Source: HB2-32-21 sp003448675 (GTDB lineage: Bacteria > Pseudomonadota > Gammaproteobacteria > Pseudomonadales > Porticoccaceae). From it: 64,000 bases of DNA. Shown here piece after piece: positions 8,712 to 17,551 of this stretch. The DNA lies in the NCBI GenBank assembly GCA_041584755.1, contig JBFHDK010000004.1:4398-68397 (forward strand), read 5' to 3'. Position numbers and translations under genes: made by a program. Every line of letters begins with the position of its first letter. Positions within the stretch are counted from its first letter, which is position 1. Under the pieces are notes generated by a model. The model had not been told where the DNA came from. It was given only the letters and a program-made list of their open reading frames with translations, and did no database searches.

Positions 8712-10508
8712 ATGGTCAGGCTAAGCGGACGCCCCGCTAAGTTGCTCAGCCTCCTCGCGGCGTTTGCTTTTGTAACCGCCAGCGGTTGCGCGTCCCACGG
8801 TAAAAGCGCAGGGTCGGCGGCTGTCGCCCCTGCGAATACAGATCACGCCAGCAAACCCAGCGTTACCGTTGATGAGCAGGTCACTCTGCCGGTTAAAGAG
8901 TCACCAGCCACCTATCCCGTGCGTTCCTTTCCGCCGGGAAGCTTGTACGAGTTGCTGGTCGCAGAGTTTGCCGGCATGCGGGGCGACCTTCCCCTGGCGG
9001 TTGCCCAATACCGTGCCCAGGCGCTTGCAACCCGCGATCCCAAGGTCATGGCCCGCGCAGTTCAGACGGCATCCTACGCCAAAAACAGAGGTGTGGTTCA
9101 GGAACTGAGTGCCCTGTGGGTGGACATTGAGCCGGACAATCAGGAAGCCAACCGCATCGCCTTTTATTTTGCCGCCCGTGGACACGATCTGGAATCGGCA
9201 ATAACCTACGCCGAGCGCCTGCTGAACATGGGAGACAGCGACGCCATCGCCTCTTTACCCGGCTTTACCGAAAAGCTTGACCGCAAAAAACGCGCCGCGC
9301 TTCTCGAACGGTACAACGCGCTGGACCCTGATCTGGCTCTCAACCCCAAAACGCTGTTGGGGAAGCTGCGCCTGCAAGGCCAACAGGGGGAACTGGACCA
9401 GGCCCTGATTACCGGGAATAAGTTACTCGAACTGGAACCGAAAAACGAAGACGCCCGCCTGGTGTTCGCCCAGGTACTGCATCGTAACGGTCTACCCGAT
9501 ACCGCTATGGATATTCTGCAGCAAGGTATTGAGGCTAAGCCGGACAGCAAAAAACTCAACCTGCTGATGGTGCGCTTCGTCGCCGATAATAACCTTGAGG
9601 CTGCCCGCGAACGTCTGTCAAAACTGGTGGACCTGTACCAGGAAGACGTGGATCTGCTCTATTCGCTGGCCTTGCTGAACAAGCAATTGGGCTTTACCGA
9701 AGACGCACGTTCGGCGTTTCGGAAAATGATCAGCCATAACCGACGTGTTGCGGACGCCCATTACCATCTGGCTGATATCGCCGAACAAAACGGAGATACA
9801 GAAGAAGCATTGTTCAACTTTGCTCTGGTCGGCGAGGGCGAACATTTTCTGCCCGCCCTCGCCCGCATGACCGAGCTGATGATTGACAAGGGACAAATGA
9901 CCCATGCCAGGTTATACCTGCATCGCCTGCGACTGCAACGCCCACAAATGGTTGTGCCCTTATATCGACTGGAATCCGAGCTGCTGATGGGCGCTAAACA
10001 TTATGATAGTGCCTACTCCCTGCTTACCGAAGGACTGACTGACAACCCCGAGAATTTTGACTTGCTCTATACGCGTTCCCTGGTGAGCGAAAAGCGTAAG
10101 GATATTGACGCCATGGAGCAGGATCTGCGCGCCATTCTCAATCGCGATAACAATAACGCCGCGGCCCTGAATGCCCTGGGATATTCCCTCACCAACCACA
10201 CCACCCGCTATGAGGAGGCCCTGTCGCTGATCCGCAAGGCCCATGAACTCAACCCGGATGACGCTGCCATCATTGATAGCCTAGGCTGGGTTCTATACCG
10301 CCTCGGCAATAACGAGGAAGCGTTAATGTATCTGAGGCAAGCCATGGCCTCTATTCCGGACCCCGAGGTCGCTGCTCACCTGGGCGAGGTGCTCTGGGTA
10401 ACCGGCGACCGCGAAGAGGCCAGGAAAATCTGGCGAGAGGCTCTGGAAAATGACCCGAACAGCGAATACCTGCGTGACACGCTGGACCGCTTCCAGGTAT
10501 CCCTTTAA
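8712..10508 (+). CDS. TPR-repeat outer-membrane lipoprotein
   Basis: 598 residues. A signal peptide with lipobox ASGC (Cys near residue 26) is followed by a low-complexity linker and about ten tetratricopeptide-like repeats, seen as AL..LGYSL / AL..YLRQAM style helical hairpins (e.g. NALGYSLTNHTTRYEEALSL). It corresponds to the lipoprotein-TPR gene found between hemA and lolB in Pseudomonas. The TPR array implies a scaffolding role; substrate or partners are not known to me. lolB starts 2 nt after its stop, so the two genes are co-transcribed. Confidence 0.85.
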   Translation: MVRLSGRPAKLLSLLAAFAFVTASGCASHGKSAGSAAVAPANTDHASKPSVTVDEQVTLPVKESPATYPVRSFPPGSLYELLVAEFAGMRGDLPLAVAQYRAQALATRDPKVMARAVQTASYAKNRGVVQELSALWVDIEPDNQEANRIAFYFAARGHDLESAITYAERLLNMGDSDAIASLPGFTEKLDRKKRAALLERYNALDPDLALNPKTLLGKLRLQGQQGELDQALITGNKLLELEPKNEDARLVFAQVLHRNGLPDTAMDILQQGIEAKPDSKKLNLLMVRFVADNNLEAARERLSKLVDLYQEDVDLLYSLALLNKQLGFTEDARSAFRKMISHNRRVADAHYHLADIAEQNGDTEEALFNFALVGEGEHFLPALARMTELMIDKGQMTHARLYLHRLRLQRPQMVVPLYRLESELLMGAKHYDSAYSLLTEGLTDNPENFDLLYTRSLVSEKRKDIDAMEQDLRAILNRDNNNAAALNALGYSLTNHTTRYEEALSLIRKAHELNPDDAAIIDSLGWVLYRLGNNEEALMYLRQAMASIPDPEVAAHLGEVLWVTGDREEARKIWREALENDPNSEYLRDTLDRFQVSL

Positions 10509-10510
10509 TA

Positions 10511-11251
10511 GTGCATTCCATTAGCTCATCTCGCCCTAGAGTATACGCAGCGCCGGGAAATTATATTATCGCGGCAAACAAGCCAGGCAATTCGCTAAAA
10601 CTGCTGGGCACACTGATAGTACTCCAGAGCCTGTTAAGCGCGTGCAGCCTGCAACAACGCTTACCGCCTACTACGCCAATTTCTCACCAACAACACGCTC
10701 AGTGGCTAGACCACTACAAGCGCATGTTGGCGCTGACTGACTGGCATGTAAAAGGCAAGATCGGCTACCGTGGCGCCGATGATGCCGGCAGCGCCTGGCT
10801 TGACTGGCGGCAACGGAGTGAACACTTTCACTTGCTGTTGAGTGGCCCCTTCGGTGCTGGAACCGTTGATATAAGCGGGAACTCTCAATACGTCACCCTC
10901 CGCCAGGCCGAGCAGCCGGATTACACCGCCGCCTCCCCAGAGGAGCTTTCCCGCACCGTGCTCGGTTGGGAGCTTCCCATTGAAGCGCTAACCTACTGGA
11001 TTCGCGGGATTCCCTCACCCGCCACCGATGCCCGGCATCAGCATTTCACCGAGGAGGCACTATTGAGCGGTTTCGAGCAGGCGGGTTGGCAATTGCAACT
11101 GAATAAATACCGCGCAACGCCAGCCGGCCCACTGCCGACAAAATTAAGCGCCACCCGGGGAGAAACCCGGGTGACCTTGATTATCAAGGAACACTCTCTC
11201 GAGAACCCGGTCGTGGAAAATATCAGCGGCGAAACAACGAGTGATCGCTAA
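10511..11251 (+). CDS. lolB: Outer-membrane lipoprotein insertion protein LolB
   Basis: 246 residues from a GTG start, with an unusually long N-terminal region before the lipobox LLSAC (Cys45). The mature part matches the LolB pattern: W.VKGKIGYR...GSAWLDWRQ, the LLLSGPFGAGTVDISG strand and the ELPIEALTYWIRGIP loop. LolB is the outer-membrane receptor that takes lipoproteins from LolA and inserts them into the inner leaflet. It is sandwiched between the TPR lipoprotein and ispE; its TAA shares one base with the ispE ATG (TAATG). No ATG lies upstream of the signal region, which supports the GTG. Confidence 0.9.
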   Translation: MHSISSSRPRVYAAPGNYIIAANKPGNSLKLLGTLIVLQSLLSACSLQQRLPPTTPISHQQHAQWLDHYKRMLALTDWHVKGKIGYRGADDAGSAWLDWRQRSEHFHLLLSGPFGAGTVDISGNSQYVTLRQAEQPDYTAASPEELSRTVLGWELPIEALTYWIRGIPSPATDARHQHFTEEALLSGFEQAGWQLQLNKYRATPAGPLPTKLSATRGETRVTLIIKEHSLENPVVENISGETTSDR

Positions 11252-12123
11252 TGCTGACCTTACTTGCACCCGCGAAACTCAACCTGTTTTTGCGTATTAC
11301 CGGTCGGCGGGAAGATGGTTATCACAGCCTGCAAACCGTGTTTCAGCTACTCAATTATGGCGACGAATTGAATTTCCGGCTTCGTCCAGATGCAACCCTA
11401 ACCTTGCAGGTTCAGTCACCATCAAATAGTGACCATCAGCGACCTGCGGACCTAAACGGAGATGACAATCTGGTACTTAAAGCAGCCCGAGCCCTGCTGG
11501 CTGATTGCGACCGCAAACTCGGCGCGGATATTACCCTGATCAAACGCCTGCCCGTGGGTGGTGGTCTCGGCGGTGGTAGCAGTGATGCCGCCACCACCCT
11601 GCTCGCTCTCAATCGACTCTGGAATCTCGAATACGACCTGGAACGGCTGGCCGAACTGGGCCTACAGCTTGGCGCCGACGTGCCGGTGTTTATCCGGGGC
11701 CGCAGCGCCTGGGCCGAAGGCATTGGTGAAGTATTAACACCGGTGGAACTACCGCGTCGATGGTTCGTTGTCATCGCCCCCAACTGCGTTGTGAGTACCG
11801 CCACGGTATTCGCCGACCCGCAATTGACAAGGAACTCATCGGCAATCACAATACGCGCCTTTCGCGAGCATGGTGCCGGCAACGACTGCCAGGAAATCGT
11901 GGAAAAACACTTCCCTGAAGTGAAAATTGCACGGCATTGGTTAAACCGGTTTGCGCCGGCGCGGATGACCGGCACCGGCAGTTGTGTATTTGCCGCCTTT
12001 GAAAGCGAAGTAGAGGCACAGACCACACTGGCGCAAAAACCCGAGCGGTGGCGAGGCTTTATTGCCCGCGGAGTGAATATCTCTCCGGCCCACCAGCCGG
12101 GTATGGGACCGGAACAAAACTGA
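11251..12123 (+). CDS. ispE: 4-diphosphocytidyl-2-C-methyl-D-erythritol kinase
   Basis: 290 residues, a GHMP kinase. PAKLNLFLRITGRREDGYH at 8-25 is the IspE N-terminal signature, and the glycine-rich ATP loop PVGGGLGGGSSDAATT occupies 101-116. The enzyme phosphorylates CDP-methylerythritol in the MEP isoprenoid pathway. It is translationally coupled to lolB and followed after 21 nt by tRNA-Gln, so the tRNA is probably processed from the same transcript. Confidence 0.94.
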   Translation: MLTLLAPAKLNLFLRITGRREDGYHSLQTVFQLLNYGDELNFRLRPDATLTLQVQSPSNSDHQRPADLNGDDNLVLKAARALLADCDRKLGADITLIKRLPVGGGLGGGSSDAATTLLALNRLWNLEYDLERLAELGLQLGADVPVFIRGRSAWAEGIGEVLTPVELPRRWFVVIAPNCVVSTATVFADPQLTRNSSAITIRAFREHGAGNDCQEIVEKHFPEVKIARHWLNRFAPARMTGTGSCVFAAFESEVEAQTTLAQKPERWRGFIARGVNISPAHQPGMGPEQN

Positions 12124-12144
12124 CAAACAGACTTTACTGATTAT

Positions 12145-12220
12145 TGGGGCGTCGCCAAGTGGCTAAGGCAACGGGTTTTGATCCCGTCATTCGGAGGTTC
12201 GAGTCCTCCCGCCCCAGCCA
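12145..12220 (+). tRNA. tRNA-Gln (anticodon TTG)
   Basis: A 76-nt cloverleaf. The acceptor stem TGGGGCG pairs with CGCCCCA, the anticodon loop TTTTGAT carries TTG in an ACGGG/CCCGT stem, and GGTTCGAGTCC forms the T arm. The discriminator G is followed by an encoded CCA. It closely resembles E. coli tRNA-Gln(UUG) and sits in the conserved ispE-prs interval. Confidence 0.95.
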
Positions 12221-12317
12221 ATCGACTGCACACAGCCACTAACGACACATCCACAGACGCCGGCCCATAAAGCCCGGCAAGATCCCGACCTCACCGCATA
12301 CCGACCCAGGATCAACC

Positions 12318-13259
12318 ATGGCAAATCTCATGCTCTTCACAGGCAATTCCAACCCGGAACTGGCCAGAGAGATCGCCCGCAGCCTGGGAGTGGGCGTGGC
12401 CAGCTCCGTCGTATCACAGTTTTCGGACGGTGAAATCAATATCGAGATCAATGAGAACGTACGTGGACGGGATGTCTTTGTGCTGCAGTCCACCTGTGCG
12501 CCAACCAATAAGAACCTGATGGAACTGGTGTTAATTATCGACGCCCTGCGCCGGGCCTCGGCCGGTCGCATTACCGCCGTGGTGCCCTATTTCGGCTATG
12601 CCCGCCAGGATCGGCGAGTTCGCTCGGTGCGAGTGCCGATCAGCGCCAAAGTGGTGGCGGATATGATTAACAACGTCGGTGTCACCCGCGTGGTCACCGT
12701 CGATCTGCACTCGGAACAGATCCAGGGCTTTTTCGATTGCGCCGTGGAAAACGTCTACGGTGCGCCGGTACTGCTACACGATATCGAAAAGCAAAACTAT
12801 CAGGATCTAATTGTGGTCTCACCGGATATCGGCGGTGTGGTTCGCGCCCGCGCCGTGGCCAAACAACTCAAGACCGATCTGGCCATCATTGACAAACGTC
12901 GACCCGAGGCAAACCAGGCCCAGATCATGAACATTATTGGCGATGTAAAGGATCGCACCTGCCTGCTGGTGGATGACATCGTCGATACCGCCGGCACCCT
13001 GTGCAAGGCAGCCGATGCCCTGAAGGAAGCGGGAGCCAAACAAGTTGTGGCCTACTGTACCCACCCGGTACTGTCTGGCAGCGCCCTGGATAACCTGAAC
13101 AGCTCCCAGCTCGATACCCTGGTGGTGACCAACAGCATCCCGCTAAGCAACGAAGCGGCTGCTTGCGGCTCCATCCGCCAATTGTCCCTGGGCCAGATGC
13201 TGGCCGAAACCATTCGCCGGGTCAGCAACGAAGAATCCATCAGCGCGATGTTCGAATAA
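12318..13259 (+). CDS. prs: Ribose-phosphate pyrophosphokinase
   Basis: 313 residues, the class I PRPP synthetase length. Visible signatures are FSDGEINIEINENVRG near the N-terminus, the flexible loop PYFGYARQDRR, VTVDLHSEQIQGFF, and the PRPP-binding loop VDDIVDTAGT. It transfers pyrophosphate from ATP to ribose-5-phosphate to supply nucleotide, histidine and NAD synthesis. Start ATG 12318; it lies between tRNA-Gln and rplY as in many gammaproteobacteria. Confidence 0.95.
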   Translation: MANLMLFTGNSNPELAREIARSLGVGVASSVVSQFSDGEINIEINENVRGRDVFVLQSTCAPTNKNLMELVLIIDALRRASAGRITAVVPYFGYARQDRRVRSVRVPISAKVVADMINNVGVTRVVTVDLHSEQIQGFFDCAVENVYGAPVLLHDIEKQNYQDLIVVSPDIGGVVRARAVAKQLKTDLAIIDKRRPEANQAQIMNIIGDVKDRTCLLVDDIVDTAGTLCKAADALKEAGAKQVVAYCTHPVLSGSALDNLNSSQLDTLVVTNSIPLSNEAAACGSIRQLSLGQMLAETIRRVSNEESISAMFE

Positions 13260-13368
13260 CAGCGCACTGATACCACGGTCAGCGTCATATTGCGCACTGA
13301 CCAAACACCAACCCCACGGTAAATTTGGTCGCAAAAATTGCCGTGGTTTCAATACGGAGAGTAAGGCA

Positions 13369-14037
13369 ATGGTCGATTTCATTCTCAATGCCAAAAGCCG
13401 GTCCGAAGCGGGGAAAGGTGCGAGCCGCCGCCTGCGTCGCCTGGCTGGTGAAGTACCTGCTATCGTTTATGGTGGCGAAAAAGAGCCGGAAAAAATATCC
13501 CTGGCACATAACGAACTGAGTCACGCCCTCGATAACGAGGCGTTTTATTCACACATCCTGACGCTTAATGTTGGCAATGACCGCCAGGAAGTGATCCTCA
13601 AGGACGTGCAACGCCACCCCGCCAAAGCCGTTATTCTGCACGTCGACTTTTTGCGGGTCAGCAAAACCCAGAAGCTCACCACCAAGGTGCCGCTGCACTT
13701 CGTCAATGAAGAAAGCTGTGTTGGCGTCAAGATGGAAGGCGGCCTTATTTCCCACAGCATGACCGAGCTGGAAATCCAATGTCTGCCGGCCGACCTGCCA
13801 GAATACCTTGAGGTGGACATGGCTGAAGTTACTGTCGGCCAGATTTTACACATCTCCGACCTCCAGCTTCCAAGCGGTGTTGAAAGCGTGGCCCTGTCAC
13901 ACGGTGAAGACCATGACCTGCCCGTGGCCACGGTCAACAAGAAGAAAGGCAGCGACGAGCTCGAGGAAGAAGAGCTGTCAGCCGAAGCTCCCGCAGGGGA
14001 AGCTGGCAAAGAAGAGGGTGGCGGGGACGAGGAGTAA
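13369..14037 (+). CDS. rplY: 50S ribosomal protein L25 / general stress protein Ctc
   Basis: 222 residues, the long CTC-type L25. An N-terminal 5S rRNA-binding domain (GKGASRRLRRLAGEVPAIVYGG) is followed by the beta-rich TL5 domain and an acidic, low-complexity tail (DELEEEELSAEAPAGEAGKEEGG). It binds 5S rRNA in the large subunit. The next gene, pth, starts 24 nt downstream. The GGAGAG upstream of ATG 13369 is a plausible Shine-Dalgarno. Confidence 0.93.
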   Translation: MVDFILNAKSRSEAGKGASRRLRRLAGEVPAIVYGGEKEPEKISLAHNELSHALDNEAFYSHILTLNVGNDRQEVILKDVQRHPAKAVILHVDFLRVSKTQKLTTKVPLHFVNEESCVGVKMEGGLISHSMTELEIQCLPADLPEYLEVDMAEVTVGQILHISDLQLPSGVESVALSHGEDHDLPVATVNKKKGSDELEEEELSAEAPAGEAGKEEGGGDEE

Positions 14038-14061
14038 TCCCCCCGCTAGCCTCCCGAGACC

Positions 14062-14643
14062 TTGGGCAGCACCATCAAGCTCATTGTGGGGCTGGGGAAT
14101 CCCGGCCCCAAATATGAGCAAACACGCCACAATGCCGGCGCGGATTTTGTATACGAAATCGCGGCAAAGTTTGGCGCCCCGCTACAGCCGCAAGCGAAGT
14201 TTTTCGGTGCCACAGCACGCCTGAGCATCGGTGGCGCCGATATTCGTCTGCTGATTCCCGACACCTACATGAATCGCAGCGGTCAGGCCGTGGGCGCGAT
14301 GGCCAACTTTTTTGATATTAGGCCCGAACAAATTCTGGTCGCCCACGATGAACTGGATCTGGCGCCAGGGGTCTGTCGGCTGAAACAGGGCGGTGGTCAT
14401 GGCGGTCACAACGGGTTGCGCGATATTATTCGCGCCCTCGGTAATAATCGGGACTTTGCCCGCCTGCGTATCGGCATCGGCCATCCCGGCAGCGCCAGCG
14501 AAGTAGTCGAATATGTGCTTCGCAAGGCACCCCAGAGCGAGCAGACACTGACCCGCAACAGCTTCGACGAGGCGCTCGCGGTCCTGCCTCTGGCTATAAA
14601 CGGTGAATGGGATAAAGCCATGACCCGGCTGCACACCAATTAG
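14062..14643 (+). CDS. pth: Peptidyl-tRNA hydrolase
   Basis: 193 residues. IKLIVGLGNPGPKYEQTRHNAGADFV contains the substrate-binding Asn and the catalytic His near position 22; DTYMNRSGQAVG and HDELDLAPG...GGGHGGHNGLRDI follow as in all Pth enzymes. It releases peptides from prematurely dropped peptidyl-tRNA. The only start that keeps the first strand is TTG at 14062, with a weak GAG upstream, so initiation may be inefficient or coupled to rplY. Confidence 0.93.
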   Translation: MGSTIKLIVGLGNPGPKYEQTRHNAGADFVYEIAAKFGAPLQPQAKFFGATARLSIGGADIRLLIPDTYMNRSGQAVGAMANFFDIRPEQILVAHDELDLAPGVCRLKQGGGHGGHNGLRDIIRALGNNRDFARLRIGIGHPGSASEVVEYVLRKAPQSEQTLTRNSFDEALAVLPLAINGEWDKAMTRLHTN

Positions 14644-14705
14644 AAAACACCCGCGAACAAGCACCAACAAAATAGACACCAACCAACACCCCGGAATAGA
14701 CAACA

Positions 14706-15797
14706 ATGGGCTTCAAATGCGGCATCGTCGGCCTGCCAAATGTGGGCAAATCGACGCTTTTTAACGCGCTGACCAAGGCCGGTATCGACGCAGAAAATTT
14801 CCCCTTCTGCACCATCGAACCCAACACCGGCATTGTGCCAGTACCCGACCCCCGCCAGGACGCCCTGGCGGCCATCGTCAAACCCGAAAAAGTCGTACCC
14901 ACGACCATGGAATTTGTCGACATCGCCGGGCTCGTGGCCGGCGCCTCGAAGGGCGAAGGCTTGGGCAACCAGTTTTTGGCCAATATTCGCGAGACCGACG
15001 CCATCGCCCATGTGGTCCGCTGTTTTGAAGACGAAAATGTCATTCACGTAGCCAACCAGATCAACCCGGTCGCCGATATCGACATCATCAACACCGAGCT
15101 GGCCCTGGCCGACCTGGAGAGCGTTGAAAAAGCCCTGCAAAAAGCCACCCGCGCCGCCAAGGGCAATGACAAGGACGCCATCGCACAGGTAGCGGTACTG
15201 GAAAACCTCCTGCCCCACCTGAACCAGGCCAAACCCCTGCGCTCACTCAATCTCAGCCTCGAAGACAAGGCCAAAGTAAGGGAATTAAGCCTGTTGACCC
15301 TGAAACCCACGCTGTATATCGCCAACGTTGCCGAGGACGGCTTCACGGACAACCCGCACCTGGCAGCGGTGGAAACGCTCGCTCAAGAAGAGGGCGCCCA
15401 GGTCGTGCCCATCTGCAACAAACTGGAAGCCGAAATCGCCGAACTGGATGATCTGGACAAGGCCGAGTTTCTGGCCGAAATGAATATGGATCAACCGGGC
15501 CTGAACCGGGTTATTTTCGCCGGCTACCGGCTGCTCGATCTACAAACCTATTTCACCGCCGGTGTTAAAGAGGTTCGCGCCTGGACCATTCCCATCGGCG
15601 CCACCGCGCCCCAGGCAGCGGGGAAAATACACACCGATTTTGAGAAAGGTTTTATTCGCGCCGAAGTTGTCAGTTATGAGGACTTCATTGCCTGCAATGG
15701 CGAAGCCGGCGCCAAGGACGCGGGCAAATGGCGGCTGGAAGGTAAGGACTACATTGTTGAAGACGGCGATGTGATCCATTTCCGCTTTAATGTGTAA
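14706..15797 (+). CDS. ychF: Redox-regulated ribosome-associated ATPase YchF (OLA1 family)
   Basis: 363 residues. The P-loop GLPNVGKSTLFNALTKAG lies at the N-terminus, followed by FCTIEPNTGIVPVPD, VDIAGLVAGASKGEGLGNQFL and a C-terminal TGS domain (GATAPQAAGKIHTDFEKGFIRAEV). This is the invariant YchF architecture. YchF prefers ATP over GTP and associates with ribosomes. It follows pth, a nearly universal gene pair. Confidence 0.94.
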   Translation: MGFKCGIVGLPNVGKSTLFNALTKAGIDAENFPFCTIEPNTGIVPVPDPRQDALAAIVKPEKVVPTTMEFVDIAGLVAGASKGEGLGNQFLANIRETDAIAHVVRCFEDENVIHVANQINPVADIDIINTELALADLESVEKALQKATRAAKGNDKDAIAQVAVLENLLPHLNQAKPLRSLNLSLEDKAKVRELSLLTLKPTLYIANVAEDGFTDNPHLAAVETLAQEEGAQVVPICNKLEAEIAELDDLDKAEFLAEMNMDQPGLNRVIFAGYRLLDLQTYFTAGVKEVRAWTIPIGATAPQAAGKIHTDFEKGFIRAEVVSYEDFIACNGEAGAKDAGKWRLEGKDYIVEDGDVIHFRFNV

Positions 15798-15800
15798 GCG

Positions 15801-16766
15801 ATGAATACCCGGCCCGGTAACATCCACACCATATCGGGTCGCCGTGGCTACGGTTTGTTTCTGGCTTTTTTCGCCTGCACCCTGTGGGGATTGTTCCCGA
15901 TTGCCATCAAAAGCGTGTTACAGGAGCTCGATCCCTACACCGTCACATTTTATCGCTTTAGCCTGGCCGGACTGGTTCTACTGCCGTTCCTGTACCGCCG
16001 TCGTCAACTACGGGGTATATATCAGACTGGCGGCGCGCGCCTGCGCCTGGTGCTACTGGGTTGCGGCGCGCTACTGACCCTGAACTACCTTTTGTACACG
16101 TTTGGCATACGCTATATCACGCCCGAGGCCACCCAGGTAATTATCCAGCTGGCGACTATTTTGCTCCTGCTATCCAGTGTGTTGTTCTTTGGCGAGACCT
16201 TCAATCGTATCCAGTGGTGGGGCTGTGTGGTATTTCTCGGCGGCCTGATTATCTTTTTTTACCCCCGAATTCTGGACATGCTGGAAGGCCTGAACACATA
16301 CGCTATTGGCATGGGCCTCATCACCATGGCCGCGATCAGCTGGACCTGCTATGCGATTTTGCAAAAACAACTGCTTGTGCACTTCACCTCGTCCCAGGTA
16401 ATGCTGGTAGTCTATGGTATCGGCATGGTGACATTTTTACCCCTGTCGGAACCGGCAGCTGCTGCCTCACTCAGCCCAACCAACATTGGTTTACTGATAT
16501 TCTGCGCCACCAGCACCCTGCTTGGTGCCGGTAGCTTTGCCGAAGCCCTGGCCCACCTGGAGGCCTCGCGCATCAGCGCCATTATGACCACCCTACCCAT
16601 CTTTACTCTCGTGTTTATGTGGTGCCTTAGCTTGTTCCCCTGGTTTGATATTAGCGCCGAACCCATGGCCGCCCACATACTGCTAGGCGCCGTTGTGGTA
16701 GTGATCGGCGCGCTGATGGTGGCGCTAAAAAAAGATACCGGGGCAGGAAAAGACGCTGCCGCATAA
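15801..16766 (+). CDS. EamA/DMT-family permease
   Basis: 321 residues with about ten hydrophobic helices arranged as two EamA repeats. The first repeat starts GLFLAFFACTLWGLFPIAIKSVL; the second starts GMGLITMAAISWTCYAIL. Members of the drug/metabolite transporter superfamily export or import small metabolites, but the substrate cannot be told from sequence. It begins 3 nt after ychF and may be read through from it. A highly charged C-terminal tail (KKDTGAGKDAAA) is cytoplasmic. Confidence 0.85.
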   Translation: MNTRPGNIHTISGRRGYGLFLAFFACTLWGLFPIAIKSVLQELDPYTVTFYRFSLAGLVLLPFLYRRRQLRGIYQTGGARLRLVLLGCGALLTLNYLLYTFGIRYITPEATQVIIQLATILLLLSSVLFFGETFNRIQWWGCVVFLGGLIIFFYPRILDMLEGLNTYAIGMGLITMAAISWTCYAILQKQLLVHFTSSQVMLVVYGIGMVTFLPLSEPAAAASLSPTNIGLLIFCATSTLLGAGSFAEALAHLEASRISAIMTTLPIFTLVFMWCLSLFPWFDISAEPMAAHILLGAVVVVIGALMVALKKDTGAGKDAAA

Positions 16767-16789
16767 AGCCGAAGCCCGAACCGTGTTTC

Positions 16790-16818
16790 TTGACAAAAAC
16801 CCGGAAAGTGGCCAGAAT
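16790..16818 (+). promoter_or_regulatory. Sigma-70 promoter of tRNA-Met
   Basis: TTGACA (16790-16795), a 17-bp spacer, then CAGAAT (16813-16818), followed by a GC-rich discriminator GCGCCC typical of stringently controlled stable-RNA promoters. The predicted start point falls about 20 nt before the tRNA. Confidence 0.75.
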
Positions 16819-16844
16819 TCGCGCCCTTTCCAGTACGACACTGT

Positions 16845-16921
16845 GGCTACGTAGCTCAGCTGGTTAGAGCACAGCATTCATAATGCTGGGGTCGGCAGTT
16901 CAAGTCTGCCCGTAGCTACCA
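16845..16921 (+). tRNA. tRNA-Met (elongator, anticodon CAT)
   Basis: A 77-nt cloverleaf. GGCTACG pairs with CGTAGCT (one G-T), the D arm is GCTCAGCTGGTTAGAGC, and CAGCATT CAT AATGCTG forms the anticodon arm. GGCAGTTCAAGTCTGCC is the T arm and CCA is encoded. Similarity to E. coli elongator tRNA-Met, including the acceptor stem, favours Met over Ile2. Confidence 0.94.
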
Positions 16922-17245
16922 TCTTTTCCCTCCCCTCCCGCCTGAACCTACTTTTCACCAGCTTGCGAGAGCAATCTGGTTTTGACTGTCGCTAGTTTGT
17001 TCACGGGAGTACCCGCCATAGTAAGAAACTCATAACTGGCTTAATGACCCCCAGCTCTGGTTACTCACGTGTTTAGGTAACGGCTCTGATAAGGTCCAGA
17101 ACCACTTATGCGTCATATAAACCCATTTTTAATGGCGCGTTTGGTAGATACATGCCAGTTAACGTGGCGCATTAATCAAACAATGGCGGCTTCTCTAACG
17201 GCTGGTCACCCTGGAAGCGAGCGCACATCCCCTCAAGATACTGAC
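16922..17245. other. Intergenic region, no gene seen
   Basis: About 320 bp after tRNA-Met with no credible ORF, hairpin terminator or RNA gene. It is AT-richer than the housekeeping genes on its left and joins a decayed coding fragment (17246-17389), consistent with an old insertion/deletion zone next to a tRNA gene. No attL/attR-like duplication of the tRNA 3' end was found. Confidence 0.4.
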
Positions 17246-17389
17246 TCAGTTCAATTCGCTCTCAACACTTCTTATTAACACGCCAAATTGTTCCAACCGG
17301 CGTTTGACCTGGTTTTTCTCGTCTAAATCCAGCGCTTTGTAGGCGCGCGGATAGAGCCCGCCGTAACCCCAACAAATACTGGCAAAATT
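17246..17389 (-). pseudogene. Decayed C-terminal remnant of an unknown protein
   Basis: On the minus strand a frame with strongly protein-like sequence runs from a TAG codon (17390-17392) to TGA 17246-17248. It includes WGYGGLYPRAYKALDLDEK followed by QVKRRLEQFGVLIRSVESELN. It has no start and no upstream continuation. I do not recognise the family. It is most simply the tail of a gene destroyed by deletion; chance cannot be excluded for 47 codons. Confidence 0.35.
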
Positions 17390-17496
17390 CTAGCTTTGCT
17401 CTGTCTCAGTGAAGGAGAAGTGGACAAGAAGCTCCAGGTTCGTGATTGATTTATAACAATGGATTTTTGATTTAGTTTATTCATCACGCAATTAAG

Positions 17497-17515
17497 AACG
17501 AGTATCATTCGCATT
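17497..17515. promoter_or_regulatory. Fur-box candidate upstream of TonB receptor
   Basis: AACGAGTATCATTCGCATT, which on the other strand reads AATGCGAATGATACTCGTT, resembles Fur boxes before gammaproteobacterial TonB receptors (GATAATGATAATCATTATC consensus, 13-14 of 19 by eye). It lies 37 nt before the ATG in an AT-rich promoter-like stretch. This suggests repression by iron via Fur, but was not scored with a matrix. Confidence 0.6.
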
Positions 17516-17551
17516 TGCACCCAATTTTAGCAAGGTAGTAAAGGACCTAAT

